Part shown: positions 1-8,466 of the stretch, one piece after another
Numbering within the stretch: the stretch's first letter is position 1
Layout: each line of letters starts with the position of its first letter
Assembly: GCA_028280455.1 (NCBI GenBank)
Contig: JANQLT010000034.1
Coordinates: forward strand, 1 to 38,962
Direction of reading: 5' to 3'
Source of the DNA: Kiloniellales bacterium
GTDB taxonomy: Bacteria > Pseudomonadota > Alphaproteobacteria > Kiloniellales > JAKSDN01
Length of the DNA: 38,962 nucleotides
Translations under genes and position numbers: made by a program
Notes under the pieces: generated by a model
The model's database searches: none
What the model saw: only the letters and a program-made list of their open reading frames with translations
Told to the model about the DNA's origin: nothing

Positions 1-99
1 GGCACCGGCCCGCTCCCCCTCCCGGCCACCCAATAGGATACTGCCGTGGGTGGCCGGGAGGGGGAGCGGCCCGGTGCCGTCCGATCGGAAAACGCTCTA
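1..99. repeat. Palindromic hairpin repeat, left copy
   Basis: Arms at 1-32 and 47-78 are inverted repeats with one mismatch (near base 70) around a 14-base loop ataggatactgccg. The hairpin is followed by gtccgatcggaaaacgctcta (79-99). The same unit occurs at 38839-38962 in the opposite orientation, with the loop reverse-complemented. The last three bases supply the TAG stop of the minus-strand gene ending at 97. The left flank lies outside the window, so the element is incomplete here. It looks like a REP/BIME or MITE-like extragenic repeat; no transposase is nearby. Confidence 0.9.
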
Positions 100-1950
100 A
101 GTGATCGAGCGCGACTGCAACCAGAGCTCCAGAACCGCCAGATCCCAGACATAGGAGCTGACGCGCCGGCCGCCCTCCAAACGTGCCGAGGCGAGCATCT
201 CGGCGATGAAGCCGGGGGTGAAGTAGCCGCGCCGGCCGAGCGCCTGCAGGCTGTCGCAGATCAGCGCCTTGAGCGGCGCGTGGGTGGTCATGAGGTGGTC
301 GTAGGGCAGGCCGAAGCCCTGTTTCGGCTTCTCCAGGATCTCGCGCGGCAGCAGGTCGCTCATCGCCTGCTTGTAGAAGCCGCGCAGGACCCCGCCCTTC
401 AGCAGGAGGTCCGGGTCCAGGCCGGCGGAGAAGTCGAGCAGGTCGTCGTCCAGAAAGGGGAAGCGCACCTGCACACCGGCCAGCTCGCAGGTCCGCCGCA
501 CCTTGCGCAGGTCGCTGTCGGCGAGCGTGATGCGCAGGTCGAGGTGCATCATCTTCTGCACCTTGGCGGCCGGCGACGCAGCCTCGTAGATCGATTCGAT
601 CAGCGCGATCACCGCCGCCTGCTCGATAGCATCCAAGAACGCGGGATCGAAGATCTCCTCCGGCGCGATCTCGCGATAGAGGTTGTGCGCGTGCATGCGC
701 GTAGGCACGGAGAGCCGGGCCGCCCGCGAATAGTTCCGCGCCTTGCGCAGCAGCGCGAGGGGCGGCCGCTCGGGCAGGGCGTCGAGCAGGGGCTCCAGCA
801 GACCGCGGCGCAAGGCGCCGGGCAGGCGACGATAGTGATCGAACAAGCGTTCGCTGAGGTAGCGGGAATTGCCGGCGAAGAGCTCGTCGCCGCCGTCGCC
901 GGCGAGCATGACGGAAACGCCGGCGCGTTGCGCGCGCAGGGCGCAGAAATAGGCCGGCAGGGCCGAGGAGTTCGCGAAGGGCTCGTCGTAGGCCGTCGCG
1001 AGCTTCGGCAAGCCCTCCATGACATCGGCCGGCTCGAGGTAGTAGCAGTCGTGCCGCGCGTCGAAATGCTCGGCGGCCAGGACCGCGTAGGGGCTCTCGT
1101 CGAAGCCTTCGGGCTCGAAACCGATGGTGAAAGCCCTGACCGACCCGGCGCTTGCCTCGCTCATCAGCCCCAGCACGGTCGAGCTGTCGAGCCCGCCGCT
1201 GAGGAAACAGCCGACGCGCTCCGGGTCTTCGCCCTCGAGGCTGGCCGCCACGGCCGCCCGAAGCTTGACCCGGAGCTGCTCGGCCAGAGCCGCCTCGCCC
1301 CCTTCCGCCGCCGCGGCATAGGGCATGCGCCAATAGGGCGCCGTCTCCGCCTCGTTGCCCGTCCAGTGCAAGCGGTGGGCCGGCGGCAGCTTGTGGATGC
1401 CCTGGTAGATGGTGCCGGGCGCCGGCACCCGGTCGATCAGGAAGATGAAGTCGTAGATGGCCTGGGGCGAGATCCCGGCGGCCTCGGGGATCCGGCGGCG
1501 GATCGGGTCGGTGCCGGTCGAGAAGACCAGGTGTCCCTCGCTCGACAGGCCGTGGCAGAGAGTCCCGATCCCGCCACGGTCGATCGCCAGCAGCGCGTCG
1601 CCTTTCTGCGAATCGAGCAGGGCCAAGGAAAAGCTGCCCTTGAGGCTGCGGAGCAGCGCCGCCCCCTCGCGCCGATAGGCGTCGATCAGGGCGGCGGCGG
1701 GGCCGGCCTCACTGGCCTTGGCGGCGAGCTCGGGCGTCGGCCAGCGGGGGCGGCCGAGGATGGCGGCCAGGACCGGCCCCTCTTCGGCCAGGCTGCCCTG
1801 CCCCGCCCCGGCCGCCACGACCAGCCCGCAGCCCTCTCGCTCGAGCCGCTCGACGGGCTCCGCGGTGAGATCCGGCAAGGCGGTCGCCCGCAGCCTCGAC
1901 AAGCCCGGGGCAGCCGCAGTCCTCGCGCACCAGCCGTAGAAGCCGCTCAT
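97..1950 (-). CDS. Asparagine-synthase-like protein lacking the glutaminase Cys2
   Basis: This 617-residue protein has the two-domain AsnB architecture. The C-terminal synthetase half carries an intact PP-loop (FLSGGLDSS, around residue 250) and the later motif LAGDGGDELFAG, so ATP-dependent activation of a carboxylate is plausible. The N-terminal half is degenerate: it starts MSGFYGW, so the catalytic Cys2 is Ser (codon AGC). The RGPD and NGE(I/L)(Y/F)N glutamine-site motifs of the complete paralogues at 22234-24165 and 26425-28374 are also absent. Known relatives that lost this Cys include beta-lactam synthetase and lasso-peptide cyclase, which use another amine instead of glutamine ammonia. 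In an EPS locus the substrate may be a sugar acid (inference). The TAG stop comes from the flanking repeat. Divergent from the lectin-like gene at 2049. Confidence 0.85.
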   Translation of the reverse strand: MSGFYGWCARTAAAPGLSRLRATALPDLTAEPVERLEREGCGLVVAAGAGQGSLAEEGPVLAAILGRPRWPTPELAAKASEAGPAAALIDAYRREGAALLRSLKGSFSLALLDSQKGDALLAIDRGGIGTLCHGLSSEGHLVFSTGTDPIRRRIPEAAGISPQAIYDFIFLIDRVPAPGTIYQGIHKLPPAHRLHWTGNEAETAPYWRMPYAAAAEGGEAALAEQLRVKLRAAVAASLEGEDPERVGCFLSGGLDSSTVLGLMSEASAGSVRAFTIGFEPEGFDESPYAVLAAEHFDARHDCYYLEPADVMEGLPKLATAYDEPFANSSALPAYFCALRAQRAGVSVMLAGDGGDELFAGNSRYLSERLFDHYRRLPGALRRGLLEPLLDALPERPPLALLRKARNYSRAARLSVPTRMHAHNLYREIAPEEIFDPAFLDAIEQAAVIALIESIYEAASPAAKVQKMMHLDLRITLADSDLRKVRRTCELAGVQVRFPFLDDDLLDFSAGLDPDLLLKGGVLRGFYKQAMSDLLPREILEKPKQGFGLPYDHLMTTHAPLKALICDSLQALGRRGYFTPGFIAEMLASARLEGGRRVSSYVWDLAVLELWLQSRSIT

Positions 1951-1998
1951 CGGATCACTCGTTGCGCCATCGAGGGTTTCGGTATCAGGGCGGGCTCA

Positions 1999-2007
1999 TG
2001 CTAAAAT
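1999..2007 (+). promoter_or_regulatory. Candidate extended -10 promoter for the lectin-like gene
   Basis: TG-C-TAAAAT lies 42 bases before the ATG at 2049, in the 98-bp divergent gap. It matches an extended -10 (TGnTATAAT-like). No good -35 box is seen, as is usual for extended -10 promoters. Sequence resemblance only. Confidence 0.35.
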
Positions 2008-2048
2008 AGTGTCAAGTCGAAACAGCGTGATTCGCCATTTCTGAGCAT

Positions 2049-2666
2049 ATGCACCGAGTCCGATCCAGCATCAATTGCGCAGCAGGACCACGCCGATTCT
2101 GTTTCTTGGCCCTGGTCTTCGGCCTCATGTTGCTGGCCGGTGGCCCGGCCCTGCGAGCGGAAGGCGCCAGCGGCGCGAAGTTCGATCCCCACTCCAAGAG
2201 CCATTTCCTGCTGCGTGAGTTGCCGCAGGCGGTCAGCTGGTTCCAGGCGCGCGCGCTGGCGTCACAGATGGAACGCGATGGCGTGCGCGGCCGGCTCGCC
2301 CTGGTCAGGGATGCCGCGACCCACCTTTTCCTGGAGAAGACCTTCGAGCTGACCGGCGAGGCCTGGATCGGCCTGCGCTACTGGTGCCGCCTGCAGAGGG
2401 CGAAGTGGGTCACCGGCGAGAACCACGACCGCAGCCGGCTGAACGCTTGGGCCGAGCCCTGGTACCTCGAGGAGACCGGTCACTGTGGCGGCGAGCGAGG
2501 CCACGCGGCGGCGGCCTACATGCCGGTCTACTACCTGACCCAAGATAAGGGTTTCCGCTGGCGGGCCGCCAGCCCCAGGGTCGGCGCGGAGCGCTTCTTC
2601 GTCGAGTTTCCGAGCCAGGAAGAAGCAGGCGCGGACGGCGAAGGCGCCGAGGCGAGCGCAAACTAA
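2049..2666 (+). CDS. Secreted C-type-lectin-like domain protein
   Basis: This 205-residue protein has an N-terminal signal peptide (basic start, hydrophobic core around 18-34, likely cut after LRA at about 37). The rest resembles a bacterial C-type lectin-like domain: SWFQARALA (63-71) fits the helix after the first strand, WIGL is at 106-109, WVTGE at 120-124, and RFFVEF (182-187) fits the last strand. Such domains bind carbohydrate or protein ligands, often without calcium. In this setting it may bind the exported polysaccharide (inference). No PEP-CTERM tail is present; the C-terminus is acidic and Ala/Gly-rich. The ATG lacks a clear Shine-Dalgarno; a later ATG at 2127 would shorten the signal peptide. 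It ends 64 bp from the convergent kelch-like gene. Confidence 0.7.
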   Translation: MHRVRSSINCAAGPRRFCFLALVFGLMLLAGGPALRAEGASGAKFDPHSKSHFLLRELPQAVSWFQARALASQMERDGVRGRLALVRDAATHLFLEKTFELTGEAWIGLRYWCRLQRAKWVTGENHDRSRLNAWAEPWYLEETGHCGGERGHAAAAYMPVYYLTQDKGFRWRAASPRVGAERFFVEFPSQEEAGADGEGAEASAN

Positions 2667-2730
2667 GCCGCCTCGAGAACCGGATCCCGCGGCGGGCGCC
2701 CGGCAAGCGGCCTTTCGGGATGGCGCGCGC

Positions 2731-3945
2731 CTATGGCGCTTTGCCCGCCATCGTCGAGGGATGCTTGTATATCCAGACTCCCGTCGAGGAGTCGGAGAGG
2801 CCGACGAAGACATCGAGATCCGCGATGTACTGCCACTTCGAATAGACGCGGCCCCGGTCGCCGGCTTGCGGTCCGTTCTCCGACCAATCGTAGAGTATCC
2901 ATTCCGAGTCCGACCGGCTCGGGTCCTGGACCAGGATCCTGTCCTTGCCGTCCCAAGAAAACACCGTGCCGTCTCGGCGGACGGCAAGGGACTTGCCATG
3001 GTCACGAGGCGCGGGACTCTGCCTGACGAGGCCTGTCTTGAGGTCCTGAACCAAGTAGATCCAACGCTTCAGGAGCAAGGCCCAACCGCGCGGATGATAC
3101 TCGGCCACGCCGTCGCCGCCGTCCGCCTCGCTCCAGAGCCTTTGACCGATGACGCCGGTCATGGGGTCGAAAGCGTGCATCGCCGTCCTGTTGCCCAGGA
3201 GCATCTGGCCATCCGGGAGCTCCAGGAACCGCGGATAGGAGACATCGGGCGTCTCGTCGTTCACCAGGCGCCATGACAAAGGATCGATGCCGTGGCGAGC
3301 TTCCGTTGCGGAGGGGTTGAACTCGAAGATCGACGGTCTGAACTCGACGAGTCGACCGCTGTCGTCGAAGGCGTCCTTGTCGTCGGCAAAGCATGAGCCA
3401 TCGGCGAACGACCAGGCGACAACGAAGATGGTCCTCGTGACCTTGCTGAACTGCAAGCCGTCGTATGTATGTCCCGCTGGAGGCTCGCGCCGCGAATCCG
3501 TCGTCCAGCAAAAGATCGACTTGCTCGGGCTATGGTCCGGGATGTTGACGTGGAGGTACTCGAGCGGCGAGGGATCCGTGATCCTCGTCCATTTGCCGGC
3601 TCGAAGATCGAACTCATAGACCTCGTTTCCGCCGTAGTCCGCGTGACCGCCGCCCGTGAAGTACATGAGCAGCTCTTGCTCATCGAAGGCCGCGCCGTTC
3701 CAAGCGATGAGCACGGACCTGGGGCCGGTTCTCATCCGGGTCTTCTTGTCCAAGCCGCGCGGCCAAACGGACGAGATGGAAGGGTGCCTGGCTGACCCGC
3801 GAATCTCGCACCAGCCGCCGTCTTGTGCGTTCAGCTTCTCGAGACAAGCGTCGAGATTGCTCGCCGCATGCCGCTCGAACGGCTGGGCGCCGGCGCTACC
3901 GGCCATGCCAAGCAGGAGCAGGAGAGGTGGGATGACAGCTTTCAT
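2731..3945 (-). CDS. Secreted kelch/galactose-oxidase-like beta-propeller protein
   Basis: The chosen start gives 404 residues beginning MKAVIPPLLLLLGMAGSAGA, a clear signal peptide. It is preceded by GGAGG about 13 bases upstream; the frame stays open upstream to 4008, but that extension does not look like protein. The body has kelch-like blades with motifs such as GGGHADYGGNEVYEFDL, a conserved motif of secreted kelch-like proteins, followed by recurring blocks such as YPRFLELPDGQMLLG and SLAVRRDGTVFSWDG. The fold is probably a beta-propeller acting in the periplasm or outside the cell. Catalytic copper ligands of galactose oxidase cannot be assigned, so function is unknown; polysaccharide binding or modification is a guess from context. 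Convergent with the lectin-like gene and divergent from the sulfotransferase remnant. Confidence 0.75.
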   Translation of the reverse strand: MKAVIPPLLLLLGMAGSAGAQPFERHAASNLDACLEKLNAQDGGWCEIRGSARHPSISSVWPRGLDKKTRMRTGPRSVLIAWNGAAFDEQELLMYFTGGGHADYGGNEVYEFDLRAGKWTRITDPSPLEYLHVNIPDHSPSKSIFCWTTDSRREPPAGHTYDGLQFSKVTRTIFVVAWSFADGSCFADDKDAFDDSGRLVEFRPSIFEFNPSATEARHGIDPLSWRLVNDETPDVSYPRFLELPDGQMLLGNRTAMHAFDPMTGVIGQRLWSEADGGDGVAEYHPRGWALLLKRWIYLVQDLKTGLVRQSPAPRDHGKSLAVRRDGTVFSWDGKDRILVQDPSRSDSEWILYDWSENGPQAGDRGRVYSKWQYIADLDVFVGLSDSSTGVWIYKHPSTMAGKAP

Positions 3946-4342
3946 ACCGGCTTGCTCGCCTCCGATTGAAGCACTGGTCGCCATGATGCTCGCCCATGGC
4001 CGTGACACTTTGGCACCTGCGGCCCCTTTTTTCGTCCGCAGAAGTCGTTCCGACGGACCGCCATGACGCCCAGGCTACCGAAGGCGGCGACCCTTGGCAC
4101 CTTGCAAACGGGCGACGAGGTTTGGCGAGAATGCGAGGACGAAGCGCCTCACGGCTGCGTGGGCTGCGGCGGCGAACGACCCCGCTCCCGGTCAGTAGTT
4201 GGGTCCCGCTACGGAGAGATACCAACTTAACCACATAGTTGTCGCCGCGGCCGTCGAAGTCGATGGTCAATGGCTATTTTGGGGGCAACATAGCGATCCT
4301 CTCCGTCAGGCTCTTCGCCGGCTATCTCCTTTGGTGGCGACT
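3946..4342. other. Divergent intergenic region, nothing firm
   Basis: These 397 bases lie between two divergent genes. An open frame from 4199 runs into the sulfotransferase, but its first 48 residues do not look like that family. A run of six T at 4025-4030 has no convincing hairpin before it. It presumably holds promoters for both flanking genes, but I cannot point to them. Confidence 0.4.
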
Positions 4343-5421
4343 ATGGCCCTCCAAGTGAACTATGCGGCGTTGGACCGCCTGCTGCACCGGATCGCCTTCG
4401 GCAACTCGGTGGTTCAGCAGGTCGCATCGGATATCGAGAACGGCGTCTTCCGCGACAGCTATGCCTCGGTGCAGGCCGGTCGGCCGATCTTCATCACGTC
4501 GCTGCCCCGCGCGGGAACGACCCTCTTGCTCGAGGTGCTAAGCCAGTTCCCGTCTCTCGGAACGCACACCTATCGCGACATGCCTTTCGTCATGGCGCCG
4601 CTGCTGTGGTCGCGAGTCAGCACCGCCTTCCGGAAGCGCGCCGCGCTCAACGAGCGCGCGCATCAAGACGGCATGCAGGTCGGCTTTGACAGCCCGGCAG
4701 CCTTCGAAGAGGTGCTCTGGCGGACTTTCTGGCCGGAGAAGTACGCCGAGACCGGCACTCATCTCTGGGACGCGGCCGACGGCAAGCCAGAGGCCCAAGC
4801 CCAACTCGTCGAGCACATGAAGAAGATCGTCGCGCTCCGCCGGCCCGAAAACGGAAGCGCGACGGGCGGTACCTGTCCAAGAACAACAACAACATCGCGC
4901 GGCTCGGCCTATTGAGGCGCATCTTTCCGGATGCGAAGATCCTCGTGCCCCTCCGCAATCCCGTCTCCCACGCCGCCTCCCTCCTTCGGCAGCACCGCAA
5001 CTTCTCGGCGATGCACAAGGATGAGCCCTTCGTTCGACGCTACATGGCGGATCTCGGCCACTACGAGTTCGGCGAGCTGCATCGTCCGATCGGCTTTCCC
5101 GGCCTCGAGCGGCTGATCGCCGGCCGCGACCCGACGTCGATAGACTACTGGCTCGCCTACTGGGTCGCCGCCTTCGAGCATGTGCTGATGCATCGCGGTG
5201 AGGTCACACTTGTCTGCTATGAAACCGACTGTGCCGATGGACGAAAGGCGGTTGCCGACCTCTGTGCGCAGCTCGATGTCGCCGAGGAGGCAATGCTGGA
5301 GACGGCCGCGGGCCTCTTCAAAGCGCCCTCGGCGCAGCAGACGGATGAAGCCGCCATCGAGCCGGCGCTGCGCCGGCGCGCCGAGGCCCTGCACCGCGCT
5401 CTCACGACCGCCGCAAGCTGA
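4343..5421 (+). pseudogene. Sulfotransferase family gene with frameshift
   Basis: The first part (from ATG 4343) encodes an N-terminal sulfotransferase segment with the PAPS 5'-phosphosulfate loop FITSLPRAGTTLLLEVL. At 4841-4850 (cggcccgaaa) the family similarity jumps to another frame. There it continues through GRYLSKNNNNIARL, a typical sulfotransferase segment, then RRIFPDAKILVPLRNP (3'-phosphate-binding region) and on to a stop at 5421. The shift matches a loss of one base or gain of two. In the original frame translation ends at about 4915. Either the gene is a recent pseudogene or the assembly has an indel in this short G/C/A run. An intact enzyme would transfer sulfate from PAPS, perhaps to the polysaccharide. 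No slippery heptamer with a downstream pseudoknot is evident, so programmed frameshifting is unlikely. Confidence 0.8.
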
Positions 5422-5749
5422 AAGCGGCCGGCAGCCAGTGCATTCGGGCAGTCGGGGAATGCGCCCGATCGATTCTCTCGCTATCGATGTGACTTTCTGT
5501 CAATGCAGCGACAGAACTGCTAGTCAGTGGTGGCTCGGAGTAGCGAAAACGCCTTGATGCACTCGTACCCCGCAACCCCGGCAAGGAAGCCGTCCCGTCG
5601 ATTGCGGCTCCGGGCCCAGAGCTGCCGCGTCTTATCGCGAAATTAACCGGCTGGTCGCATCTAGAGGTGAGCGAACCGATCGGCAAAGGCTCTCGGCTCC
5701 CGCCTTACCCAGTCCTCTCCGACACAAGACCAAAAAGGAGAACTCGGCA
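5422..5749. other. Intergenic leader upstream of the GT-C-like gene
   Basis: These 328 bases separate the sulfotransferase remnant from the next gene. The only firm element is a strong Shine-Dalgarno, aaaaaggag (5731-5739), about ten bases before the GTG start at 5750. No credible ORF, terminator or repeat was seen. Confidence 0.45.
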
Positions 5750-7363
5750 GTGGAATCTCTGCTATCGGTTGTAAGCTACCACATCCACGCTGTGTACTTC
5801 GGGCTGCTGCTGTTGCTCGGCATCGGGCTGGTCGTGCGCGCCCCCGCGTTCCTCGGCCGGCTCGCCAACAGCCCCGTGAAGATCCTGACCGGCCTTGTGG
5901 CCCTTGCGGTCTGCTCAGTCTATCTCGCCTGGACGGTCATCTATCTGGTCAGGCCGGTCTATGTCGACCACGTCGGCCCGGCCGTTGCGATCTCCGCCGC
6001 CATGCTGATTCGCGGAGAAGCGGTCTACCCGGCCTGGCAAGCGGGCGAAGGCCTCTACGGCATCATCTACGGCCCCGTCCTCTACATCGCCCACGCGGCT
6101 ATCCTGTTGATCACCAAGAGCATCGTCGGCACCAAGCTGGCGGGCGTCATAGCGGTCTGGGTGGCGCTGGTCGCCATGGCTTGGGAGACGAGAAAGGTCA
6201 GTCGCGACAACGTCGTCACGCTCCTCGTCATGGGTTCCGTGGCGTTCATGCTCACCTGGTTCAACTATTCCAGCTACTACAACCGCCCCGAGCCCTTCCT
6301 CTTTCTCTTCGTGGCGCTGGCGATCTCCGCGCTGTCCCTGCCGCGCTTCTACGCCGCGCTGGCCATCGGCTTGCTCGCGGGCCTGGCCTTCGGCGTCAAG
6401 ATTCACGGCATGATCTTCGTGGCGCCGGCAGCCGCCGCTCTCTTGTTTCGGGAGCGAGACGTCGCGGCCTGGCTCCGACAGGCCGTGATCATCGGACTCG
6501 TCGCCACGCTTGTCGCCGTTCTGCCTTTCCTGCTGCCCAACATCAGCCTCGGGACCTATCTCGCTTACATCGGGGTATCCACGGAACAGAAGCTGACCCT
6601 CTGGGATTTCCACAGAACGGCCGCCGCCCTGGGGATCATGGTAGCCCCGGGCATCGTGATCCTGTTCCTCCGCCGACCGGTCTGGCCCCTGTCCCTAACG
6701 GCCGCAGCCGTGTTCTTCGCACTTTGTTGTGTGACCGTCCTCGTCATCGGATCCAAGGAGGGTGCGGGCCCTCATCATGCCCTCCCGCTCATTCCAATGG
6801 CGCTCTATCTCACTTTGCACGCTGTCGCGGCCGAGCCCAGATGGCTAAAACCGGACATCGACGCCAGAGCCGTTTCCAGCCTGCTGCTGGTCGTCTTCCT
6901 CGTCACCTACCTTCCCTATGCGATTCACGGCAGCAACTTCTGGCGCGAAGCGCCCGAGAAGGCCGAGGAGCGAGAGGCTGTAATCCAAGAGGTCAGGGCG
7001 CTCTATGCAGCCTATCCGGAAGCCCAGATGGGCGTGGCCGTGAGCCGGGCGAGCTACAAGCGAACCTACTATCGGATCCTGGGCGTGCTCGATGGCACGC
7101 CGATGTCCCTAGACGTGCCCTTCCTGATGGACATCATCTCAATCGGTCGCGGCTACCAAGAGACGGAGGCGCTGCTGTCGGACTGCCGGATTCCGGAGTG
7201 GATCGTGCCGCGAAACGGCGAGCCCTTCGCGATGGTGAATTTCTACCGCGCGGACGACGGCAGCGACGTGCCCTTGTTTTCCGAAGAGTTTCGGGAGCGC
7301 TTCAAGCGGGACTACCGGCCCGTCCACGAGACAAGCTACTTCACCGTCTGGTCATGCCGCTGA
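5750..7363 (+). CDS. Multi-pass membrane protein, GT-C glycosyltransferase-like
   Basis: This 537-residue protein starts at GTG, supported by aaaaaggag upstream. It has roughly ten hydrophobic segments, then a soluble C-terminal part (about 400-537). The topology and an early acidic loop after the first helices (YVDHVGPAVAISAAMLIRG) resemble polyprenyl-phosphate-sugar-dependent GT-C enzymes (GT39/GT83/GT87-like). These transfer a sugar to a lipid-linked or polymeric acceptor on the periplasmic side. Such proteins often pair with a GtrB-like polyprenyl-phosphate glycosyltransferase, and one lies next door at 7435-8466. No specific family signature is certain, so the catalytic role is inferred. 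A repeat fragment follows the stop by five bases. Confidence 0.65.
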   Translation: MESLLSVVSYHIHAVYFGLLLLLGIGLVVRAPAFLGRLANSPVKILTGLVALAVCSVYLAWTVIYLVRPVYVDHVGPAVAISAAMLIRGEAVYPAWQAGEGLYGIIYGPVLYIAHAAILLITKSIVGTKLAGVIAVWVALVAMAWETRKVSRDNVVTLLVMGSVAFMLTWFNYSSYYNRPEPFLFLFVALAISALSLPRFYAALAIGLLAGLAFGVKIHGMIFVAPAAAALLFRERDVAAWLRQAVIIGLVATLVAVLPFLLPNISLGTYLAYIGVSTEQKLTLWDFHRTAAALGIMVAPGIVILFLRRPVWPLSLTAAAVFFALCCVTVLVIGSKEGAGPHHALPLIPMALYLTLHAVAAEPRWLKPDIDARAVSSLLLVVFLVTYLPYAIHGSNFWREAPEKAEEREAVIQEVRALYAAYPEAQMGVAVSRASYKRTYYRILGVLDGTPMSLDVPFLMDIISIGRGYQETEALLSDCRIPEWIVPRNGEPFAMVNFYRADDGSDVPLFSEEFRERFKRDYRPVHETSYFTVWSCR

Positions 7364-7368
7364 AGCGG

Positions 7369-7406
7369 ACCGGTGCCGTGACTCCGCGTCAGCGGAAAAC
7401 GCTCTA
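7369..7406. repeat. Partial copy of the palindromic repeat family
   Basis: accggtgccgtgactccgcg continues through tcagcggaaaacgctcta. It matches the right half of the element at 38839-38962 (end of the hairpin arm plus its right flank) with one change (gact for gatt). The hairpin itself is missing. It sits between two convergent genes. Confidence 0.85.
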
Positions 7407-7434
7407 GGCCCCTTTCATCGACCTGGTCGCGCCC

Positions 7435-8466
7435 TTAGCCGACCGAAAGCGGTCTTTCGGGTGGCGAGGCAAGCGTCGGGCGCTTCGCCGACTCGGCCGC
7501 GGCCGTGCCTAGGCTGGAAGGGGCCACCTGGTCGAGCAGGTAGAGCGGCCTGAACTTGCTCTCGTTGAAGAGGCGGCCCAGGTACTCGCCGATCAATCCC
7601 AGCACCAGGAGCTGCATGCCGCCCAGGAAGAGAACGATGACGGCGAGCGACGGCCAGCCTTGCACGGGGTCGCCGAACGCAAGGGTCCGGATGATGACCC
7701 AGATGCCGTAGATGAAGGCGAGCCCGGCGATCACCGCGCCGACGTAGCTGGAGATGCGTAGGGGCGAGATGGTCGCGGAGGTCACGCCGTCTAACGCGAA
7801 GTTCCAGAGCTTCCAGTAGTTCCACTTGGTCTCGCCGGCTTCGCGGGGCGCCCGCCGATAGGGCAAGGCGACCTGCTTGAAGCCGACCCAGGTCAGGATG
7901 CCCTTCATGAAGCGGTGACGCTCCCGCAAGGTCTTGACGCCTTCGACGGCGCGCCGGTTCATCACACGGAAGTCGCCCGTGTTGGGCGGGATCGGCACCT
8001 CGCCGACGTGGCGCATGAGGCGATAGAAGGCCGACGCGGTGGCCTTCTTGAACCAGGTCTCTCCCTCCCGCTCGATGCGCTGGGCGTAGACCACATCGGC
8101 CTCTTGCTCCTGCAAGAGGGAGACGAGATCGGGAATCAGCTCCGGCGGGTCTTGCAGGTCGGCATCGATCAGAACGACCAGGTCGCCCACGGCGTGGTCG
8201 ATACCGGCCGTCAAGGCGATCTCCTTGCCGAAGTTGCGGCTCAGGTTGACCACGCCGACTCGCGCATCCTCGCCGCGCAGGCGCGCCAGGATCTCGAGGG
8301 TCCGATCCTCGCTGCCGTCGTTGACGTAGAGCACCTCCGAGTCGAGGGACAAGTCGGTCAATACCGCGGCGAGCCTGGCGTGAAAGGTCTCCAGGACATC
8401 TTCTTCGTTGTACGCCGGCACGACGACGGAGAGCGTCTTGGCCTGAGGGTTTTGCGCGCTGGTCAT
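7435..8466 (-). CDS. GT2 glycosyltransferase with C-terminal membrane helices (GtrB/DPM-like)
   Basis: This 343-residue protein begins with a GT-A fold (SVVVPAYNEEDVLETF, 13-28) and has the nucleotide/metal site DADLQDPPEL at 101-110. Two transmembrane helices follow at about 235-260 and 270-295, then a short cytosolic tail. This is the layout of GtrB, ArnC and bacterial dolichol-phosphate-mannose synthase homologues, which load a nucleotide sugar onto undecaprenyl phosphate at the inner membrane. The product would feed a periplasmic GT-C transferase, such as the neighbours at 5750 or 16552 (inference). The donor sugar cannot be read from sequence. The start ATG has only a weak upstream purine run. 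Confidence 0.88.
   Translation of the reverse strand: MTSAQNPQAKTLSVVVPAYNEEDVLETFHARLAAVLTDLSLDSEVLYVNDGSEDRTLEILARLRGEDARVGVVNLSRNFGKEIALTAGIDHAVGDLVVLIDADLQDPPELIPDLVSLLQEQEADVVYAQRIEREGETWFKKATASAFYRLMRHVGEVPIPPNTGDFRVMNRRAVEGVKTLRERHRFMKGILTWVGFKQVALPYRRAPREAGETKWNYWKLWNFALDGVTSATISPLRISSYVGAVIAGLAFIYGIWVIIRTLAFGDPVQGWPSLAVIVLFLGGMQLLVLGLIGEYLGRLFNESKFRPLYLLDQVAPSSLGTAAAESAKRPTLASPPERPLSVG

Noticed and set aside
46..2004. Long plus-strand ORF opposite the AsnB-like gene
   Set aside because: Its translation is Gly/Arg/Ala/Gln-rich with no domain; the minus strand encodes clear AsnB motifs. It is a GC-driven antisense frame.
4025..4030. T run as a possible intrinsic terminator
   Set aside because: No stable hairpin precedes it and no gene is transcribed into it on the plus strand.
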